From the NCBI GenBank assembly GCA_029261925.1, contig JAJDAJ010000023.1, positions 1 to 34,687 on the forward strand: DNA of 34,687 bases. Reading direction: 5' to 3'. Positions within the stretch are counted from its first letter, which is position 1; each line of letters begins with the position of its first letter. This document shows positions 30,824 through 34,687 of the stretch, piece by piece. The notes under the pieces are model-generated. The model worked only from the letters and a program-made list of their open reading frames with translations, searched no databases and had not been told where the DNA came from. Both the position numbers and the translations under genes were made by a program. This DNA comes from Deltaproteobacteria bacterium. GTDB taxonomy: Bacteria > Myxococcota_A > UBA9160 > SZUA-336.

Positions 30824-32093
30824 CGGCGCCCGGCGTCTCGACGAACTCGTCGAGCGACTGCAGGTAGGCGCCGCGCCACGTCCGGGGGTGCGGCGCACCG
30901 CGGTACAGCACCACGTTGACGCCGACGCGCGAGGCGGCCGCGAAGCGCCGCAGTACCTCCTCGACGCTGCTGCCGTCTGGGATCTCCAGGCGGGCCCGGG
31001 GCGCGGCGGCGCGGATCTCCCCGGCCATCAGCCGCGCCGGCTCGTCGTCCGGCAATCGCGCGTGGATCCAGCGCGCCAGCTCGCCCAGCGAGCCCTCGAA
31101 GCTGCCTCCCTCCAGCGTGCGCCCGAGCAGGCGCACGCCCGGGTGCTCGGGGCCGGGCGAGGCCGCGCGCAGCACGGCCACGCCGTCGACCACGCGGTGC
31201 TCGAAGAGCGGCTGCCCGCGCACGCGCGCCATCGCGTCGAGCGTGGGGCCGATCTGCTCGAGGCGCGGATCCGGGAGCCAGCGACCGTAGAGCCGTCCGC
31301 GGATGTCGCCCCGCGCGACCTCGTCCACGATCAGCAGCGGCACGTCGAGCCGCCGCGAGGCGTGCGCCAGCGAGTGCAGCAGCGTGCGGTCCCTGCGCCA
31401 CAGACTCCGCAGCCGCACGGGCTCGTGCAGCGGGCCGCGCAGCTCCAGGCTCGAGAGCATGTAGGCCTCGGAGCCGTCCGCGGCGTCGTGCTCGGGCGCG
31501 CGATAGCCGGCGCGGCGCATCACCCAGCCGTGGCGGGCCGCGTCTGCGTAGTCGATCAGCACATCGATGACGCTGGCCCCGGCGGGGATGTCGAGGCGGA
31601 CGCTGCGGAACAGCGGCTCTCCCGGGATGCGTGCGATCGACAGCAGCGCACGCGGGTGGCGCTCCATCAGCTCGGCCGCGAGCTGCTCGAGCGTGCCCTC
31701 GAAGACGCCCGCCTCGAGCAGGGCGGCGTCCAGGCTCGCCGTGGCGTCGTCCACGCCGCGACTGCGCACGTACAGCACGTCTTCCCGGAAGCGGAAGTCG
31801 AACGCGGCCGTGTGGCGCTGGAGCGCGCGCAGCTGCCCGCGGACCGCGCCCGCGGCGAGGTCGAGATCGACCGGCAGAAGCGAGAGCTCCGGCGAGAGGT
31901 CCGCGCCCATGATCTCGTCGACGCAGAGCACCAGATCCGCACCCGAGGCGACCCGGCGCAGCGCGTAGAGCAGGTCGGCGCCCGCCAGGCGCAGCTCGGG
32001 GGCCGGCCGCGCGGCCGCGCCTCGCGGCGGCGGCTCGCAGCCGCCGGGCGCGAGAAGCGCCAGCGCGAGCAGCGGCGCGACCGCGCGTCGCAT
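30789..32093 (-). CDS. Internally duplicated lipoprotein with secretin/TonB N-terminus-like domains
   Basis: A 434-aa lipoprotein (signal MRRAVAPLLALALLAPGG, lipobox Cys19). It consists of two copies of a bipartite unit. Each has a segment resembling the STN domain (LLYALRRVASGADLVLCVDE at about 41; LLHSLAHASRRLDVPLLIVD at about 238). Each is followed by a second segment (FEGTLEQLAAELMERHPRAL at about 131; FEGSLGELARWIHARLPDD at about 332) that ends in LDIPAGASVIDVLIDYADAA or LEIPDGSSVEEVLRRFAAAS. STN-like domains occur at the periplasmic side of secretins and TonB receptors, but no barrel is present here. The ATG at 32091-32093 is preferred to a GTG at 32117 because it starts the signal peptide. 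It is divergent from the RidA gene. Confidence 0.82.
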   Translation of the reverse strand: MRRAVAPLLALALLAPGGCEPPPRGAAARPAPELRLAGADLLYALRRVASGADLVLCVDEIMGADLSPELSLLPVDLDLAAGAVRGQLRALQRHTAAFDFRFREDVLYVRSRGVDDATASLDAALLEAGVFEGTLEQLAAELMERHPRALLSIARIPGEPLFRSVRLDIPAGASVIDVLIDYADAARHGWVMRRAGYRAPEHDAADGSEAYMLSSLELRGPLHEPVRLRSLWRRDRTLLHSLAHASRRLDVPLLIVDEVARGDIRGRLYGRWLPDPRLEQIGPTLDAMARVRGQPLFEHRVVDGVAVLRAASPGPEHPGVRLLGRTLEGGSFEGSLGELARWIHARLPDDEPARLMAGEIRAAAPRARLEIPDGSSVEEVLRRFAAASRVGVNVVLYRGAPHPRTWRGAYLQSLDEFVETPGAATPAAVPREPG

Positions 32094-32231
32094 GGATCCC
32101 CGGGTCACGACCATCACGATGGCGGCAGAGTGTAGGCACCCCGGCGCCGCTGCGGCAGAGTCGCGGTGTCGCGGCTACGCTCGCCGGCCCGCCGCGCGGC
32201 GCGTGCGGGCACTCGAGACGGAGGTGACCCC

Positions 32232-32609
32232 ATGAAGCAGGTCCTCAGCGCGCAGGCCCCCGCACCGGTCGGCGCCTACGCGCAGGCCGTGGTGCACGGG
32301 GGCGTGGCCTACCTCTCCGGCCAGGTGCCGCTGGACCCCGCGACGGGGAAGCTGGTGCCCGGGGGGATCGAGGCGCAGACGCGGCGCGTGCTCGACAACC
32401 TGGCCGCGGTCCTCGAGGCCGCAGGCGCCGGCTGGCCCGACGTGCTGCGCGTGACGGTGTACCTGGCCGACATCGGGGACTTCGCCGCCTTCAACGAGGT
32501 CTACGCCGGGGTACTGGGCGAGGCGCGCCCGGCGCGCTCGACCTTCCAGGTGGCGGCGCTGCCGCTCGGCGCGCGGATCGAGATCGACGCCATGGCCGCG
32601 GTCTCCTGA
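32232..32609 (+). CDS. ridA: RidA (YjgF/YER057c/UK114) family enamine/imine deaminase
   Basis: A 125-aa protein of typical family length. RidA hydrolyses reactive 2-aminoacrylate made by PLP enzymes and protects the cell. The catalytic Arg is present as Arg102 (ARSTFQVAALP) and the partner Glu as Glu117 (ARIEIDAMA); SGQVPLDPATG and GAYAQAV are also conserved. GGAGGTGACCCC precedes the ATG at 32232. The frame opens 66 bp earlier, but that extension is not part of the family. Confidence 0.94.
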   Translation: MKQVLSAQAPAPVGAYAQAVVHGGVAYLSGQVPLDPATGKLVPGGIEAQTRRVLDNLAAVLEAAGAGWPDVLRVTVYLADIGDFAAFNEVYAGVLGEARPARSTFQVAALPLGARIEIDAMAAVS

Positions 32610-32634
32610 CCGGGCCGGCGGCCATCCAGTCGGG

Positions 32635-32640
32635 TAGTCT
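32635..32640 (+). promoter_or_regulatory. -10-like element TAGTCT before greA
   Basis: TAGTCT ends 7 nt before the GTG at 32648, the same spacing seen before nadA, the DJ-1 gene and the sulfotransferase. It suggests a leaderless transcript for the greA-trxB-glycosidase unit. Confidence 0.35.
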
Positions 32641-32647
32641 AGTCCGG

Positions 32648-33127
32648 GTGACGCAGAAGGCGCACATCACCCGTCGCGGCTACAACCGCATGCTCGAGGA
32701 GCTCCGGCAGCTCAAGAGCGTGGAGCGGCCCGCCGTCGTCGAGGAGATCGCCCGCGCACGCGAGCACGGCGACCTGTCCGAGAACGCCGAGTACGACGCT
32801 GCCAAGGAGAAGCAGGGCATGATCGAGGCCCGCATCCGGCAGCTCGAGGATCAGATCGCGCGCGCCGAGGTCGTGGACCCGGTCGAGGGAGAGCCCGATC
32901 GCGTGCGCTTCGGCACGACCGTCCGGCTCGAGGATCTGGAGTCGGGCGAGGAAATCACCTACACGATCGTGGGCGAGTACGAGGCCGACGCGGGCAATGG
33001 CCTGCTCTCGGTCACGAGCCCCGTGGCGCGCGCGCTGATCGGCAAGGCGGTCGAGGAGACGGCCACGGTCCAGGTGCCCGCCGGGAGGCGGGAGTTCGGG
33101 ATCCTGGAGATCTCGCTGGAGCCCTGA
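32648..33127 (+). CDS. greA: Transcription elongation factor GreA
   Basis: A 159-aa factor that enters the RNA polymerase secondary channel and triggers cleavage of backtracked RNA. The N-terminal coiled coil (1-75) carries the acidic tip in [17 protein letters not shown] (Asp42, Glu45). The C-terminal FKBP-like domain (80-158) includes [20 protein letters not shown] and [20 protein letters not shown]. The start is GTG; the upstream TAGTCT and the family length support it. It is followed 7 bp later by trxB. Confidence 0.97.
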   Translation: MTQKAHITRRGYNRMLEELRQLKSVERPAVVEEIARAREHGDLSENAEYDAAKEKQGMIEARIRQLEDQIARAEVVDPVEGEPDRVRFGTTVRLEDLESGEEITYTIVGEYEADAGNGLLSVTSPVARALIGKAVEETATVQVPAGRREFGILEISLEP

Positions 33128-33134
33128 GGAGAGC

Positions 33135-34067
33135 ATGACCGACACGCACACCCGCTTGCTGATCGTGGGCAGCGGCCCCGCGGGCTACACCGCCGCCATC
33201 TACGCGGCGCGCGCGGAGCTCGAGCCCGTGGTCGTCGCCGGGACCGCGTTCGGCGGCCAGCTGATGCTCACGACCGACGTCGAGAACTACCCCGGCTTCC
33301 CCGACGGCGTGACCGGTCCCGAGATGATGGAGATGTTCCAGAAGCAGGCGGAGCGCTTCGGTAGCCACGTGCTGCTCGAGGACGCCACCGAGGTGGACCT
33401 CTCGCAGCGGCCGTTCCGCGTGAAGACCGACTCGAAGGCGTTCACCTGCGACGCGCTGATCGTCGCCACCGGCGCGTCGGCGCGCTGGCTCGGGCTGCCC
33501 TCGGAGCAGGAGTACATGAACCGCGGGGTGTCGGCCTGCGCCACCTGCGACGGTGCGCTGTACCGCGACCGCGCCATGGTCGTGGTCGGCGGCGGCGACA
33601 CGGCGATGGAGGAGTCGCTCTTCCTGACGCGCTTCGCCACGAAGGTCCACGTGGTGCACCGCCGCGACGAGCTGCGCGCCAGCAAGATCATGGTGGAGCG
33701 CGCAGAGCGAAACCCCAAGATCGAGTTCGTCTGGAACTCGGTCGTCGACGAGATCCTCGGCGACGGCAAGAGCGTACAGGGCGTGCGCATCCGCGACGTG
33801 AACAGCGACCAGACGCGCACCCTCGACGTGCAGGCCTGCTTCATCGCGATCGGCCACATGCCCAACACGCAGCTCTTCGAGGACGTGCTCGAGCTGCAGC
33901 CCAACGGCTACCTGCGCGTGGAGCCGGGCTCCGCGCGCACCAACGTCGAGGGCGTGTTCGCCTGCGGCGACGTGATGGACGCGACCTACCGCCAGGCCGT
34001 CACCGCGGCGGGAACCGGCTGCATGGCGGCGCTGGACGCGGAGCGCTGGCTGGCCGAGCACGAGTAG
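33135..34067 (+). CDS. trxB: Thioredoxin reductase
   Basis: A 310-aa FAD/NADPH disulfide reductase that keeps thioredoxin reduced. The FAD motif [16 protein letters not shown] (12-27), the redox pair CATC (Cys135, Cys138) and the NADPH motif GGGDTAMEE (152-160) with [12 protein letters not shown] are all present. [11 protein letters not shown] is the second FAD-binding motif near the C-terminus. GAGGAG lies 4 nt before the ATG. It follows greA by 7 bp and precedes the glycosidase gene by 4 bp, so all three are likely co-transcribed. Confidence 0.97.
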   Translation: MTDTHTRLLIVGSGPAGYTAAIYAARAELEPVVVAGTAFGGQLMLTTDVENYPGFPDGVTGPEMMEMFQKQAERFGSHVLLEDATEVDLSQRPFRVKTDSKAFTCDALIVATGASARWLGLPSEQEYMNRGVSACATCDGALYRDRAMVVVGGGDTAMEESLFLTRFATKVHVVHRRDELRASKIMVERAERNPKIEFVWNSVVDEILGDGKSVQGVRIRDVNSDQTRTLDVQACFIAIGHMPNTQLFEDVLELQPNGYLRVEPGSARTNVEGVFACGDVMDATYRQAVTAAGTGCMAALDAERWLAEHE

Positions 34068-34071
34068 CGCC

Positions 34072-34687
34072 TTGCGGGTCTCGATCGACCGCCTGGGGAT
34101 CACGGTCGACGGGAGCCGCCGCCTGATCCGCGCGGGAGAGCTGCCCTACTACCTGCTGCCGGACCCCGGGCTCTGGGCCGACCGCGTCCGCCGCATGCGC
34201 GACGCCGGCCTCGACGCGGTCAGCGTCTCGTACCCCTGGTCGCTGCACTCGCCGCGCCGCGGCGAGCACGACTTCTCCGGCGCGCGCGACGTGGACCAGC
34301 TGCACGACCTGATCGCCGCGGCGGGGCTCTGGCTGATCGCGCGCCCCGGACCGTACCTGGGCCTGGACCTCGATCTCGGCGGCCTCCCCGCCTGGCTGCT
34401 GCGCGAGCCCGGCGTGGTGCTGCGCTGTCGCGACGAGCGCGGCTACCGCCGCTCGCCAGCCTACCTGGAGTGCGCGGGCGAGTGGCTCGCGCAGATCGTG
34501 CCGCGCTTCGCCACGCGCGAGAACCTGCTCTGGGTGCAGGTCGAGAGCGGCTGGGTCGAGACCGAGCCGCTGGTCCGCCTGCCCCTGGACCTGGCGGACC
34601 TGGCCGTTCGCTGGCTGGGGACCGGGCGCATCGCGCGCGGCCTGCGCGCCGCGCGCCGCGCCCTGCCCGCGCGCCTGCGCGAGCGCC
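34072..34687 (+). CDS. GH35-like glycoside hydrolase (3' end beyond window)
   Basis: About 205 codons before the right edge. The N-terminal TIM-barrel motifs of the GH35 beta-galactosidase family are clear: GELPYYLLPDPGLWADRVRR, MRDAGLDAVSVSYPW, FSGARDVDQLHDLIAAAGLW, LIARPGPYLGL and GGLPAWLL. Two key sites differ. The family motif W-N-x-H-E-P reads WSLHSP. The acid/base Glu of the Q-x-E-N-E-Y motif is missing (QVESGW). This may be a non-catalytic or re-targeted member. The first codon is taken as TTG at 34072, four bases after the trxB stop; no strong ribosome-binding site supports it. Confidence 0.8.
   Translation, partial: MRVSIDRLGITVDGSRRLIRAGELPYYLLPDPGLWADRVRRMRDAGLDAVSVSYPWSLHSPRRGEHDFSGARDVDQLHDLIAAAGLWLIARPGPYLGLDLDLGGLPAWLLREPGVVLRCRDERGYRRSPAYLECAGEWLAQIVPRFATRENLLWVQVESGWVETEPLVRLPLDLADLAVRWLGTGRIARGLRAARRALPARLRER

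Noticed and set aside
1..34687. tRNA, rRNA, insertion-sequence or phage genes
   Set aside because: None was recognised on either strand by eye. A tRNA or Rfam scan could still find small RNAs that I cannot see.

Overview
The window is one stretch of very GC-rich bacterial chromosome, with dense, short-spaced genes and GTG/TTG as well as ATG starts. There are many Gram-negative exported lipoproteins, a BamE-like lipoprotein, an outer-membrane autotransporter barrel and an OmpA protein. It also carries a Tad locus, caspase-like peptidases, FHA and Ser/Thr-kinase genes, and a lipid-type sulfotransferase. Together these suggest a myxobacterial or deltaproteobacterial-type lineage, probably uncultivated. 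That placement is an inference from gene content. No rRNA, tRNA, CRISPR array, insertion sequence or prophage was seen.

Left part (1-7115): a truncated membrane protein of the fused MFS/spermidine-synthase type follows a caspase-like lipoprotein with Sel1 repeats on the minus strand. An alpha/beta-hydrolase lipoprotein and an autotransporter-barrel protein are on the plus strand and end at a strong hairpin terminator. A second, clearly paralogous caspase lipoprotein closes the big minus-strand operon.

Centre (21399 down to 5766, minus strand): about 16 tightly packed genes, many with 1-11 bp overlaps. In transcription order they are: a 45-aa membrane peptide, a CpaF/TadA ATPase, a 63-aa Flp-like peptide, the prepilin peptidase, a TadE-like protein, a TadG-like protein, a TadE protein, an unknown exported protein, CpaB, an FHA-fused TadA ATPase, TadB, TadC, an FHA membrane protein, a Ser/Thr-kinase-like/FGE-like fusion with a collagen-like linker, a DUF4384-OmpA protein and the second caspase. 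This is a Tad-type pilus or secretion machine whose downstream genes are signalling and envelope proteins. No secretin (CpaC/RcpA) or CpaE is present here. The locus is the best candidate for an unusual system in the window.

Right part (21714-34687): a BamE-like lipoprotein comes first, then an anti-sigma-like/DUF928 fusion facing an ECF sigma factor. Next are a sulfotransferase, a DJ-1/PfpI protein, and a KstR-like TetR regulator overlapping a crotonase. These are followed by quinolinate synthase (nadA), a coiled-coil lipoprotein, a bifunctional-nuclease-domain lipoprotein, a small acidic protein, an internally duplicated lipoprotein, RidA, GreA, thioredoxin reductase and a truncated GH35-like glycosidase. 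Several starts lie only 6-7 nt after a -10-like element, suggesting leaderless mRNAs. The clearest case is the sulfotransferase promoter at 25421-25449.
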